Positions 43,243-52,639 of a stretch of 57,446 nucleotides of DNA are shown one piece after another. Positions within the stretch are counted from its first letter, which is position 1. Every line of letters begins with the position of its first letter. Source of the DNA: DYJB01 sp963777165. GTDB taxonomy: Bacteria > Chloroflexota > Anaerolineae > Anaerolineales > E44-bin32. Below the pieces are notes generated by a model. That model saw only the letters and a program-made list of their open reading frames with translations. It did no database searches and was not told the origin of the DNA. The position numbers and the translations under genes were made by a program. Where the stretch lies: positions 1 through 57,446 of the forward strand of contig CAVZPO010000011.1 in NCBI GenBank assembly GCA_963777165.1. Direction: 5' to 3'.

Positions 43243-43545
43243 AACAATGCTCCTTGGCTGTGTTGAGCCAAGTCGCACGCTTAGCCCTACATCAACAAAA
43301 ATCGGCAACCCTATGCTGCCGATCATAGAGAGATTCGGCCGCGGATCACTCGTCCGCGGTCACAAGCCAGAATACTACCACGCTTGGTCCGAGATGTCCA
43401 GCCCTGAGATTTGGCCGGGAATTGGCCGGGAATTGGTTGTGCTGGCCTCCGCCGGAGCCCTCGGTCGCGCCTCGGGCCCCGGCTGCGGCGAATGTCCCCT
43501 GGGCCATGGGGGAATGCCGCCCCATCTCCGCGCCGCTCACCACGC
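43243..43545. other. Intergenic upstream region of DEAD-box gene
   Basis: Probably holds the promoter and 5' UTR of the helicase. No gene or clear promoter elements seen. Confidence 0.4.
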
Positions 43546-43549
43546 CATG

Positions 43550-44095
43550 GCTTCGTTGCGAGCCCCGCAGCGGCAAGGCAATCTCCGCGGACGCGGAGCC
43601 GCGCGCCCTCTCCCTGTGAGAGCCGAAGGTCCCCGAAGGGGAGGAGGGCCGGGGGTGGGGGTTGATCCGCGGCCGCGCAGCCTTCGCTTCACCGGAGATT
43701 GCTTCGTCGGCACGCGGCGTCTCCCCCTCCGCTTAGCTTCTCCCCTGCGCTACGCTACGAGGACCTGCGGGGGACCAAAGTGCTCGGCTCGCAATGACAC
43801 ACGCTGATCTGGCGAGCCCCGCGCGACCGACGTCATTGCGAGTCCCGAAGGTGCGTGGCAATCTCCGCATCCGCGGAGACGCGCGCCCTCTCCCTGTGAG
43901 GGCCGAAGGTCCCCGAAGCGGAGGAGGGCCGGGGCGTGGGGGTTGATCCGCGGCCGCGCAGCCTTCGCTTCACCGGAGATTGCCTCGTCGGCCTTCGGCC
44001 TCTTCCGCTCCGCTTCGCTGCACCCCTGCACTGCGCTCCAAGGACCTGCGGGGGACCAGAGGGCTCCGCCCGCGATGACGGAGTTGACCAAGAGA
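43550..44095. repeat. Two tandem MITE-like repeat units (period ~280 bp)
   Basis: Units of about 250 bp at ~43550-43800 and ~43832-44085. The second begins with GTCATTGCGAG and the first ends with CTCGCAATGACAC, giving inverted termini. They share long blocks (GCGCGCCCTCTCCCTGTGAG, CGCAGCCTTCGCTTCACCGG). They do not encode a transposase. A partial copy is at 23310-23470. Confidence 0.75.
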
Positions 44096-44268
44096 GTTTC
44101 GGCAGCGGAGGCGCACGCCACCTCCCCCGGCCCGCAGGATCTCAGCGTGGAATGCCACACCTGAGGGATAATGCACGCACCGCCCGGCCAGGCCAGCACG
44201 CCCGAAGCGGACAGGCCCGAGGCACGGGCTCATCCAGGGGCAGACTCGGAAGGCAGCCAACCGACTCC

Positions 44269-44887
44269 ATGGACGCACTACCCGACCGCTCCCCCGTCCC
44301 ATCGGCATCCTTAGGAGAGGCCAAGAAGCAGCTGCGTGCCCTCTGCCGGCAGCGGCGCGACGAGCTGGGCGACGATTATCGCCAGCGGGCCTCTAAGCGC
44401 ATCTGCGACTCGATCCGGGAATGGCCGGCCTTTCGTTCCGCCCGCGTCGTGTTCGCCTACCTGGCGATCAAGGGGGAGGTCGACCTGCGGCCGCTGATCG
44501 CCGCGTCACCCGCGGCAACATGGGCGATCCCGCGTATCGTGCACACCCCGGAGCGGCGCCTGGCATTCCACACGTACTTCCCCGACCGCCTGATCCCTCA
44601 CGAGTACGGCATGCTCGAGCCCGATCCGGCCCTGCCTGAGATCGAACTCGGAGCAGGCCGACCTGATCGTCGTGCCCGGCGTGGCCTACACACGCAGCGG
44701 GTATCGCCTGGGGTATGGCGGCGGATACTACGATCGCCTGCTGGCGCAGCCCGGCCGCGCACAGACGCTTGGCGTCTGCTACCAGGCCCTGCTCCTCGAC
44801 GACCTGCCGCGTGAGCAGCACGATGCACCGGTGGGCAACCTGGTCACCGAGTCCTTCGGCGTACTCTCCTGTCGGGACGCGGGCTGA
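44269..44887 (+). CDS. 5-formyltetrahydrofolate cyclo-ligase, one frameshift
   Basis: Converts 5-formyl-THF to 5,10-methenyl-THF using ATP in one-carbon metabolism. The N-terminus reads LGEAKKQLRALCRQRRDEL, then VVFAYLAIKGEVDLRPLI and AIPRI. After a shift near 44650 the C-terminal signature is DLIVVPGVAYTRSGYRLGYG, then GGYYDRLL (the phosphate-binding GYGGGYYDR) and ALGVCY-type QTLGVCYQALLLDDLP. ATG 44269; ~205 residues, normal length. Its 3' end merges with a tandem repeat. Confidence 0.88.
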
Positions 44888-45117
44888 GACGCCGGGCAGG
44901 TCTCGGGCTCACCTGGCCTCTGTTCCTCATTGTGGCTGGAGTGATTCGCGGTCGCGCGGGCTGAGACACCAGGCCGGCGCCAGGCTCAACCGGGCTCGTT
45001 TCCTCAATGGGCCTGAATGAGTTGCCGTCGCGCGGGCTGAGGCGCCAGGCCAGTGCCAGGCTCAACCGGATTCACTTTCTCGTGGCGACCTGGATGATTC
45101 GCGGCCGCGCGTCTTAA
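44880..45117. repeat. Tandem repeat, three units of 76-77 bp
   Basis: CGCGGGCTGAG marks each unit start (about 44880, 44957 and 45033); each contains CCAGGC..CAGGCTCAACCGG and ends near GATTCGCGG. The unit begins at the end of the cyclo-ligase gene. Confidence 0.7.
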
Positions 45118-45333
45118 CCGAGCGCGCTGCCGCCCGCGCAAGCGCCCAGCGCAGCCGGAGCGGGAACGGCCCGGTCCGTCACCGCCTCGCCCGCTGTTGG
45201 GGACATTCCGCGGGGTGTCAGAGCTGCCGCAGCGGGAAGGCGTCCCCATGCAGCAGCCCTGACGTCGATGGTGCCCCTCTCAAGACGTACGTGTTCCCGC
45301 CACGCCCCTCGGCTCAGCCTGCCGGCGAAATCG

Positions 45334-47471
45334 CTACGGCGTGAGGGTGCGCGGCGCTCCATCCCAGTGAAAGACGATCGCGCCGAGTGGATCGTCTGGA
45401 TAGTAGGTGAGGACGGTCGTGGTGCACACGAACTCCTGCGGGCTTGAGAGGAAGTACGAAGCGTTGCTCTCGTCCATCGGGCGCGAGACGACCAGCACAC
45501 CCTGGTTGTAGATCTCGGAGATCAGATCGAACTCGCCGGCCTCGAAGTACACGTAGCGCTTCCGGGTGCTCTCGTCGGTGTCCACCCGCCACTGCGCGCG
45601 GCCGGATCCCGACCAGGTCACCCCCGTTTCGAACGTGCCGTCCGGCCCGACGACCAGGCTGGTTCCACCCCAGCCCTCCAGAACCCCACGCGCCGTGCCG
45701 TCCTGCAGAAAGGTCAGGCTCATCACCCCGAACACCGCCGACGGAGAGACACCAACCCCGGTCCCGGCAAGGCCGGAGGCTGCCATGGCCAATTCTGTGC
45801 TCAATCGGAGGAAGGCAGAGTCGTTGTCCAGTGTCCAGGTCCCAATCAGGCACGCCTCGCACTCATGCCCTTCTTCGATCGGCTCGCCAGTGCTATCCAG
45901 CTCATACAACATCGCCTGGCCGCCACTGGGCTGGACGTTCGTCAGGAGCAGGACGTACTGGTCTTCCCCGCAGGCGGAGTCGACCGTCGTCGGAAGCGGC
46001 GCCCAGGCGCGGGCTGCCAGGGCCAGGTTGGCCGAGTCGCGCCCTACGGTCCCAACCGTCTCGCCCAGCACCTCGAAACGGGTGTCCTCGGCAAAGATCA
46101 ACTGACGGCGATCGAGAACGAACGGCTGTGGGTTGAACTCCCGGAAGAAGTGATCCTGAGGGATATCGACCGTTGGCCCCAACGTCGGGCTGAACGGGAT
46201 CATCGACCCGCCCGTATCCGTGATGAAGGAGTCCAGATAGTCCTCACCGAACTCGTGGAAGAGATCCTCGATGCCCTCGACGGACGCCAGCCGGTCGCGC
46301 TGGTCGTCGGCATCACCGGAGGTCGGCAGCGTTCCGAAGAAGCGGATCAATCCCGGGTTCCCCCACTCGTTCGCCAGGAACTGCATCAACCCGAAATTCT
46401 CGTAACTCATCCGATAGATCGGCACGGTCTCCGAGTTGAAGTCGAAGGTGTCGATCCAGCGGTACTCGTAGTCGACCTGGGGGTAGACCACGTTGCTGAA
46501 GTACTCCGCCGAGGATTCCGACCCACCAGTCGCTGATCGCATTAGGGACCGTCATCTGGCCGCTCAGGTTACGAAATTGGTAGCAGTGGAAGAGCTCGTG
46601 AGCGACAATCTGCTTGAACTCCCCCTCCGAGATGCCGAATGCAAGCGGATAGATCAGGATCGGGCAGGTTTCCCGCCGGTCATCTTGATAGCCGTGGGTG
46701 GTGGCCAGGATGCTGGCCCTCGCCGCGGGGAGAAGGCTGAAGATGATGCTGACGTCGTCGAAAGCGCCGTAACGCCCCAGGACCTGCAGCGATTCGTCGG
46801 CGGCGGCATGCGCCCGCTCGAACCACGGCGAATACGTCGGATCGGCCACCCAGGCGGCAGGGAAGTAGATGGTGTAGGTGGCGACGCCGGGGACCTCGGT
46901 GCGGGTGTACTCAAAGCACGGGTACGTGCTCACGCCCTCCAGCGGAAACCCGGCCAGCCACAGGGCAGCGCAATCGGCCTGCGCCACCGGCCGGGTCAGC
47001 CCGGGGCCACCGAGATTGACCTCGGCCGGCTGGCTGTAGGCCTCGAGCTGTTCGGTGCTCGGCACGATCAGATCGAGCAGCCGCTGCATCTCCGCCTTGG
47101 CGGCCTCGTCGGCGCCTGCGGCGATGTAGTCGCCGGCGCGCTCGACGATGCTGTTGCCCTCGCGCGTAACCACGCTGTCGTAGGCCGCCGGCAGGGAGAC
47201 CTCGGGGTCGCCCAGGAACGAACGCAGCAGGCGGATCAGGCCGTCCTCGTAGCCGATCTCACCGGCGGCGACCTCCGCATCGAGCACGGCGGCGAAGTCG
47301 GATGGAGGCGGCGCTGGTTCAGCATCCGCGGTCGCTGTAGGGGCTGCGCCGGTTGGCCCCGCCGCAGTGGGGGCGGTCGCGGCCGGCGGCGACACTTGTC
47401 CCAGGCAGAGCACACGCGAGGATGGCAAGCACGAGCAGCAGGTAGGCCGGAAGGGGGGATCGATGGGTCAT
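45334..47471 (-). CDS. Secreted zinc metallopeptidase-like protein (HExxH), frameshifted
   Basis: Signal peptide LPAYLLLVLAILACALPG from ATG 47471, then a shift near 47400 and an Ala/Pro/Thr linker. A ~280-residue region with two Cys (QADCAALWLAGF, VSTYPCFEYTR) leads to the zinc site IVAHELFHCYQF (HExxH) near residue 330. After a shift near 46540 the chain continues with SAEYFSNVVYPQ and the candidate third ligand region, then beta-rich sequence (LIGTWTLDNDSAFL, VVGPDGTFETGVTWSG) to TAG 45334. ~700 residues. Gluzincin-type extracellular protease is the likely role; the family is not identified. Confidence 0.68.
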
Positions 47472-47894
47472 GACACTCTCCACACAGCACCGGGTTGTCC
47501 ACAAACCAATGCGCCGGGTTCCACCGCGGACTCTCCGGCGCAGGAGCACCCATCCTAACACTCCCGATGCGTATCCGGCGCGCGTTTTGCGGCCGGGCTT
47601 TCCGACGGCATTCAAGGCGCGAGGTCATGTTCCTGCCTCTCGACCCCGCGTATCTCCTTCGCCGCGCCCCCCGAGGTGAGTGGCGCGATGGCCACGGCGC
47701 CTTTCAGCTTCGTTGTCGGTTCCACCGACCGGTCCGGCCCTGGGGATGCGTAGATGGCGCGGCGGCACTCTCCATCTACGAGCGGGGGCGAGGCCAAAGC
47801 AGATCGGAAAACAGCCGGAACGCCGACGCCTGCTCCTCCGGTCTTCCTGGTTGTGCCAGACCGGCAGCCGCCTGATCGGGAACCGCGCACGCCG
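47472..47894. other. Intergenic stretch without a supported gene
   Basis: Lies between divergent metallopeptidase and ABC operon. An ORF (47630-47875) has no domain, bad amino-acid composition and no start context, and was not called. Confidence 0.4.
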
Positions 47895-47965
47895 CCGGAG
47901 CCGCGCCCCCCGCCGAGGGCATGCCGAGCCCGTCAGGGCGAGGCGTGGCGGAGGCGGGCCAATGC
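47895..47965. repeat. GC-rich dispersed repeat, copy 3
   Basis: Shares GCGCCCCCCGCCGAGGGCAT, GCCGAGCCCGTCAGGGCGAG and the terminal GAGGCGGGCCAA with copy 2 at 22380-22456. Confidence 0.78.
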
Positions 47966-47971
47966 TGGAGT

Positions 47972-47989
47972 ATGGTCAGGGCTGACCAT
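47972..47989. promoter_or_regulatory. Palindromic operator candidate before ABC exporter
   Basis: Perfect 8-bp inverted repeat ATGGTCAG / CTGACCAT with a 2-bp centre, 22 bp upstream of the TATAAT at 48011. The position suits a repressor binding site for a drug-exporter-type operon. Confidence 0.5.
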
Positions 47990-48010
47990 CCATCTCGGAC
48001 CCGCCGAGCC

Positions 48011-48016
48011 TATAAT
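48011..48016 (+). promoter_or_regulatory. -10 hexamer TATAAT
   Basis: Perfect -10 box 13 bp before ATG 48029, so the mRNA would be nearly leaderless. No good -35 at 17 bp; the palindrome lies there in part. Confidence 0.45.
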
Positions 48017-48028
48017 GCTCCACCGACG

Positions 48029-49010
48029 ATGACCGCACCTTCCATCCACGTCCACGAACTGACCAAGGTCTACAAGGTGACCGAGCGCGAGGCCGGCGTG
48101 GCGGCGTCGCTGCGGTCGCTCGTGCGGCGCCGCACCGAGGAGGTGCGCGCCGTCGACGGGATCTCGTTCGACCTGGCGCCGGGCGAAGTCGTCGGGCTTC
48201 CTCGGCCCGAACGGCGCCGGCAAGACGACGACGCTCAAGATGCTCTCCGGCCTGCTGCACCCGACGGCCGGGACGGCGACGGTGCTCGGCTTCACGCCCG
48301 CCCGGCGCGAGCGCGATTACCTGCGCCAGATCACGCTCGTGATGGGCCAGCGCAACCAGCTGGTGTGGGACATCCCGGCGCTCAACTCGTTCGAACTCAA
48401 CCGCGCCGTCTATCGCCTGCCCACAGTCGACTACCAGCGCACGCTCCACGAGCTGACCGAGCTGCTCGACCTCGGCCCGCTGCTCAAGAAGCCGGTGCGC
48501 AACCTGTCGCTCGGCGAACGGATGAAGTGCGAGATCGCCGCCGCCCTGCTCCATCGGCCGCTCATGGTCTTCCTCGACGAGCCGACGATCGGGCTCGACG
48601 TGACGATGCAGCGCCGCATTCGGTCGTTCTTCGCCGACTACAACCAGCGCTTCGGCGCCACCGTCCTGCTCACCTCGCATTACATGAACGACGTCGAGGC
48701 GCTGTGCAAGCGGGTGATCGTCATCCACGAGGGCAAGCTGCTGTTCGACGGCGACCTGGCGGCGCTGCTCCAGCGTTTCTCGTCGCACAAGACGATCGTC
48801 GTCCAGCTCGAGACCTGCCCGGAGAAGCTGGAAGGCTACGGCGAGGTCGTGTCGTGCGAGGACGGGCTGGTGACCTTGCGCGTGCCGAAGGCCGAGACGC
48901 CGCGCACGACGGCGCGGCTGCTGGCCGACCTGCCGGTGATCGACTTGACGGTGGAGGACCCGCCGATCGAAGAGGTGATCGAGCGCGTCTTCGCCCAGGA
49001 GCCCGAGTGA
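48029..49010 (+). CDS. ABC transporter ATP-binding protein (exporter, COG4586-like)
   Basis: ATPase subunit. The N-terminus (IHVHELTKVYKVTEREAG, LAPGEVVG) is separated from FLGPNGAGKTTTLKML (Walker A) by a frameshift near 48200. Then LVMGQRNQLVWDIPAL (Q-loop), LSLGERMKCEIAAALL (ABC signature), VFLDEPTIGLDV (Walker B/D-loop) and LLTSHYMNDVEAL (H-loop). A ~100-residue C-terminal regulatory extension follows (VRVPKAETPRTTARLL-like). It overlaps the next gene by 4 bp. Powers a two-permease ABC-2 exporter; substrate unknown. Confidence 0.88.
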
Positions 49011-49810
49011 ACGCGCTGGCCGACGTCTACCGCCAGCAGATGAAGACCTCCTTCGCCGCCATGCTCCAGTACCGGGCGGCGCTGGTGATCTGGCTGATCT
49101 CGCAGGTGCTCGACCCCGTCATCTACCTGATCGTCTGGACGACCGTCACCGCCGCCTCGGGCGGCGAGGTGGGCGGGTACACCCGCGGCGACTTCGCCGC
49201 GTACTTCCTGGCCCTGATGCTGGTCAATAACATCACCTACTCGTGGATCATGCACGAGTACGAGTACCGCGTGCGCGAGGGGACGCTGTCCGCGGCGCTG
49301 CTGCGGCCGGTGCACCCGATCCACGCCGACATCGCCGACAACCTGTCGTCGAAGATGATCTCGACGCCGATGATGCTCGTCCTGGCCGTCGGCCTGGGGT
49401 TCGTCTTCCGCCCGGAGATCCGGCTCGTGCCGTGGGCCCTGGCGGCGTTCGTCCCGGCCGTCGCCCTGGCCTTCGTCCTGCGCTTCCTTATAGAGTGGAC
49501 GCTGGCGCTGGCGGCGTTCTGGACGACGCGGGTCAGCGCGCTCAACCAGACCTACTACGTGGCGTTGCTGTTCCTCTCGGGCCAGGTGGCGCCGCTGTCG
49601 CTGTTCCCTGGGTTCGTGCAGGCGATCGGGCTGGCGCTGCCGTTTCGTTGGATGATCGCCTTCCCCATCGAGCTGCTGCTGGGGAACCTGACCATCGGGG
49701 AGACGCTGGTCGGATTTGCGGCGCAGTTGGCGTGGATCGGCATCGGGCTGGTGCTGGTGCGCGTGGCGTGGCGGGCGGGCGTGCGGCAGTACTCGGCGGT
49801 GGGCGCATGA
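49007..49810 (+). CDS. ABC-2 type permease subunit 1 (COG4587-like)
   Basis: Start GTG overlaps the ATPase stop (GTGA). ~267 residues with six hydrophobic segments: ALVIWLISQVLDPVIYLIVW, then FLALMLVNNITYSWIMHEYE, ISTPMMLVLAVGLGFVF, LRFLIEWTLALAAFW, YVALLFLSGQVAPLSLFPGF and LAWIGIGLVLVRVAWRAG. The EYEYRVREGTLSAALLRPVH loop is typical of this ABC-2 subfamily. It overlaps the second permease by 4 bp (ATGA). Forms the membrane channel with subunit 2. Confidence 0.85.
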   Translation: MNALADVYRQQMKTSFAAMLQYRAALVIWLISQVLDPVIYLIVWTTVTAASGGEVGGYTRGDFAAYFLALMLVNNITYSWIMHEYEYRVREGTLSAALLRPVHPIHADIADNLSSKMISTPMMLVLAVGLGFVFRPEIRLVPWALAAFVPAVALAFVLRFLIEWTLALAAFWTTRVSALNQTYYVALLFLSGQVAPLSLFPGFVQAIGLALPFRWMIAFPIELLLGNLTIGETLVGFAAQLAWIGIGLVLVRVAWRAGVRQYSAVGA

Positions 49811-50592
49811 ACGCGCTGCGGCTGGTGTGGACCTACTTTCGCGTCGGCGTGATGGGTGAAGCCGCCTACCGGGTCAACTTCGTCATCCAGCTGTTCCAGT
49901 CGCTGCTCGGATTGGTGACGGCACTGGGCGGGTTGGCGGTCGTGTTCACCTACACCGACACGCTCGGCGGGTGGCGGGCGGACGAGGTCGTGGCGCTGGT
50001 GGGCGTCTACATCCTCGTCGGCGGCGTGATCGGCGTCGTGATCCAGCCCAGCATGGAGGCGCTGATCGAGGGCGTGCACGACGGGTCGCTCGACTTCACG
50101 CTGACGATGCCCGAGGACGCACAGCTGCTGGCCAGCATCGAGGACGTCGACATCTGGGAAGTGCTGAACATCCTGCTCGGGATCGGCGTGCTGGGCGTTG
50201 CGCTAAGCCGGCTGGGCGCACAGGTGGGCGCGGCCGAGGCGGGCGCCTTCGGGCTGATGGTGCTGGCCGGCGGGGCGATCGTGTATTCGTTCTGGCTGAT
50301 CCTGGCGACGCTGTCGTTCTGGTTCGTGCGCGTCGAGAACATCCTGGTGATCTTCCAGAGCGTGTATGAAGCCGGCCGCTGGCCGGTGAGCCTATACCCG
50401 GCCTGGCTGCGCTTCGGTCTGACCTTCCTCGTGCCGGTCGCCTTCGCCGTGACCGTCCCGGCCGAGGCGCTCACCGGCCGCCTGACCTGGCAGACCGGCC
50501 TGCTGGCCCTCGGGCTGGCGGCGGCACTGCTCGTCGTCTCGCGCTTGTTCTGGAAGATTGGGTTGAGGAACTACTCGGGGGCGTCGGCGTAG
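49807..50592 (+). CDS. ABC-2 type permease subunit 2 (COG3694-like)
   Basis: ATG 49807 overlaps the previous stop. ~261 residues, with segments LFQSLLGLVTALGGLAVVFT, VALVGVYILVGGVIGVVIQP, FGLMVLAGGAIVYSFWLILA, LTFLVPVAFAVTVPAE and LLALGLAAALLVVSRLFW. The hydrophilic loop EALIEGVHDGSLDFTLTMPE is the equivalent of the REG loop of subunit 1. Third gene of the exporter operon; convergent with the CopD-like gene. Confidence 0.85.
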   Translation: MNALRLVWTYFRVGVMGEAAYRVNFVIQLFQSLLGLVTALGGLAVVFTYTDTLGGWRADEVVALVGVYILVGGVIGVVIQPSMEALIEGVHDGSLDFTLTMPEDAQLLASIEDVDIWEVLNILLGIGVLGVALSRLGAQVGAAEAGAFGLMVLAGGAIVYSFWLILATLSFWFVRVENILVIFQSVYEAGRWPVSLYPAWLRFGLTFLVPVAFAVTVPAEALTGRLTWQTGLLALGLAAALLVVSRLFWKIGLRNYSGASA

Positions 50593-50751
50593 CGCCGGGC
50601 ACAGCCCTCGGCGGACGCCGCGCATCCTTCGTCTCCGCACCTGAGCAACGTCCCGTGGGCAATCGCCACCGCGTAAGCCGAAGACCCTGGTAGGTTTCCG
50701 GGATCGTAGGTCCTGGGGGTGGTCAAGGGCAACAGGGAGTTGTCGGGCCGC

Positions 50752-51243
50752 CTAAACTCCCCTGGCACCGATCATCATGAGGATGAAGACCGCCAGGAGA
50801 ACCGCGAGTCCGATTCTGGGCACGAGGGTGAGAAAGCGCGTCACTCGGGAGACCGCAGGTTCGTCTCCAGCGCCGAGGAGCGACTGAACCCTCAACTCAA
50901 GCCGTGCTTCGACGACGAAATGAAACACGGCCAGCAGCAATCCCAGCAGTCCACCAAGGATGATCGCCCCGCCCCTCAGGGTTGCGGCGTAGGAGCCCAG
51001 ATTTTGCCAGCGTGTGAGGAGGAAGTTGAGGGCGGCCCCGGCGAGAAGGGTGATGACAGCCAGCGCCGAAGCAAGGCGGAATACCAGAGGAAAGACTCGG
51101 GAAATGAAGGCGGCGCGGTCGGTGCCGTGCAGTTTGGCTGTCGCTGGGGCCAGGACAAACACAACGGCGACGACCTCCCCGAGCCAGCCCGCCGCGGCTA
51201 TGACGTGTATCCAGCGAACGATCGTGATCAAGGCCATGTCCAC
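50752..51243 (-). CDS. CopD-family (DUF2269-like) membrane protein
   Basis: 163 residues, four hydrophobic helices. The N-terminal ITIVRWIHVIAAAGWLGEVV carries the R-W-x-H pattern of CopD-like or DUF2269 proteins, followed by FPLVFRLASALAVITLLAG, LRGGAIILGGLLGLLLAVFH and the final IGLAVLLAVFILMMIGA. The start is ATG 51243. Copper uptake in CopD is known for larger proteins; this small version has no proven role. Monocistronic, convergent with the ABC operon. Confidence 0.75.
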   Translation of the reverse strand: MDMALITIVRWIHVIAAAGWLGEVVAVVFVLAPATAKLHGTDRAAFISRVFPLVFRLASALAVITLLAGAALNFLLTRWQNLGSYAATLRGGAIILGGLLGLLLAVFHFVVEARLELRVQSLLGAGDEPAVSRVTRFLTLVPRIGLAVLLAVFILMMIGARGV

Positions 51244-51388
51244 CCGCGCGACCGAATTCAGACCCGTCGCGGTCCCATTCTACCTTCTCGCGCTCGCTGC
51301 AACGAGGGAAGGCGCAGACCCGTCGGGCGGCCCAAACCGCGCTGGCGTTCACCGCCGTAGCGACATCCACCGATCAGCTAACCCACCC

Positions 51389-52198
51389 CTACGGCAAGTC
51401 GAAGTAGCTGTATTCCGTCATGCACCACCCGCCCTGGTGGTCCGCCGTACACAAGGTGATGGCGCCGATGGCCGTGGTGCCTGATAGGTCACCGGGGATG
51501 TCGGCGTGGATGTAGCGCGTCTCGCCCGGCCACAGCTCGTTCCCGTGATCGGGGGGACAGACCGGCAGGACCGTCGCCGCAAACGGATGGCGTTCCGTGG
51601 ACTCGTGCAGCGTGTTTCGGGTGGCGAAGTCCTGGACCTGGACGTACCCGGACCAGAACCGCGTCGCCCCGACGTTCTTGACCGCAAAGACGACATAGTG
51701 TGTGGAGCCGCAGCTCTCGAAGCCCTTGAGGAAGAGATCGAAGCCGACCTGAGGCGTCGGGCTGGGCGCCGGGGTGAAGACCGGCAGCGGCTCGACCTCC
51801 CCCTGGACGTTGGCGAACTCGCCCCACAGCCAGCATCCATCCTGCGGAAGCGCGGCGCCGGTTATATACCAGTATCCCGGCTCAGCGCTTCGAGCGACGA
51901 CCTCGGCGACCTCGCCGACCTGCAGCACACCCTGGGACGGATACTCGACCGCCGGGCCGGATCGGCAGTGTGTGTTTTGGGAGACGCTGATCCGGGGGGC
52001 CGGCGTCGGGGTCGGGGAGCTCTCCAGCGTACTCGTCGGCGTGAGGGTGTGCGTGGGTGGTGGCGGTGTTTCCGTGGCCGGGGCCCCGGGCGTTCCGGGA
52101 ATGGTCGCAGGTGGAGTGGCCGCCGCCGGGGCGCAGGCGCCCAACAGAATCGCCGCTGCCGCCAGCACGCCGATCCACCGCAGAACCCGTTGCTCCAA
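51389..52198 (-). CDS. Secreted SH3-like lipoprotein
   Basis: The signal peptide with lipobox (IGVLAAAAILLGAC) is followed by a long Thr/Pro linker. An SH3b-like domain (NTHCRSGPAVEYPSQGVLQV, VVARSAEPGYWYITGAALPQ, then CWLWGEF) comes next, and a C-terminal beta domain (FDLFLKGFESCGSTHYVVFA, WPGETRYIHADIPGDLSGTT). The R-S/N-G-P and W-Y-I patterns are those of bacterial SH3 domains, which bind peptidoglycan or surface glycans. ~270 residues, outer-face anchored. Substrate unknown. Confidence 0.75.
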   Translation of the reverse strand: MEQRVLRWIGVLAAAAILLGACAPAAATPPATIPGTPGAPATETPPPPTHTLTPTSTLESSPTPTPAPRISVSQNTHCRSGPAVEYPSQGVLQVGEVAEVVARSAEPGYWYITGAALPQDGCWLWGEFANVQGEVEPLPVFTPAPSPTPQVGFDLFLKGFESCGSTHYVVFAVKNVGATRFWSGYVQVQDFATRNTLHESTERHPFAATVLPVCPPDHGNELWPGETRYIHADIPGDLSGTTAIGAITLCTADHQGGWCMTEYSYFDLP

Positions 52199-52299
52199 GG
52201 CTCATTCCTCCACACGCAGCCGCTGCGAGGACCAGCTTCGCCACTGCTCTGTAATTGATACCACGCTTTGTGGAAGGCCCATGCGCTTCAGCAGAGTGA

Positions 52300-52557
52300 A
52301 TCCCACAAGGCATTCGCGGTTTGCCTGCGGTCCAGAAGCGCAAGGGTGCGTTGCCGGCAGGCGGCCCGCCGCCTATTCTCGCGCATGCCGGCAGGCCAGG
52401 CGCCCCACCCTATGGCCCAGCCCGCCGGTCGAAGATCCAAGCGTTCTTCCAGCGCCGGAGGTCCTCGGTGTTCTTCCGGGGGTCAGCCGAAGGCCCTGGC
52501 GGTTTTCCAGGGTCGACGATCCTGGTGCAGTTCCAGGGCCTCAGCGGGTTGTTGGGC
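52300..52557 (-). repeat. Degenerate, enlarged attC-like site
   Basis: Right core GTTGGGC (52551-52557) fits GTTRRRY. Within it are CAGCCCGCCGG and GGCCAGGCGCCCCACCCT, shared with the site at 53695. The left core is not recognisable, so the left limit is approximate. Confidence 0.5.
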
Positions 52558-52639
52558 AGCGGGCCGTTGCAGTGTCTGACTGTTGCAGGGTAGCGAGGAC
52601 CTGGCTAGGTATTCGCTTGCCGGGACTGAGGTGGCAGCC

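Noticed and set aside
46493..47473. 326-residue plus-strand ORF opposite the metallopeptidase
   Set aside because: The minus frame holds HExxH, a signal peptide and normal composition.
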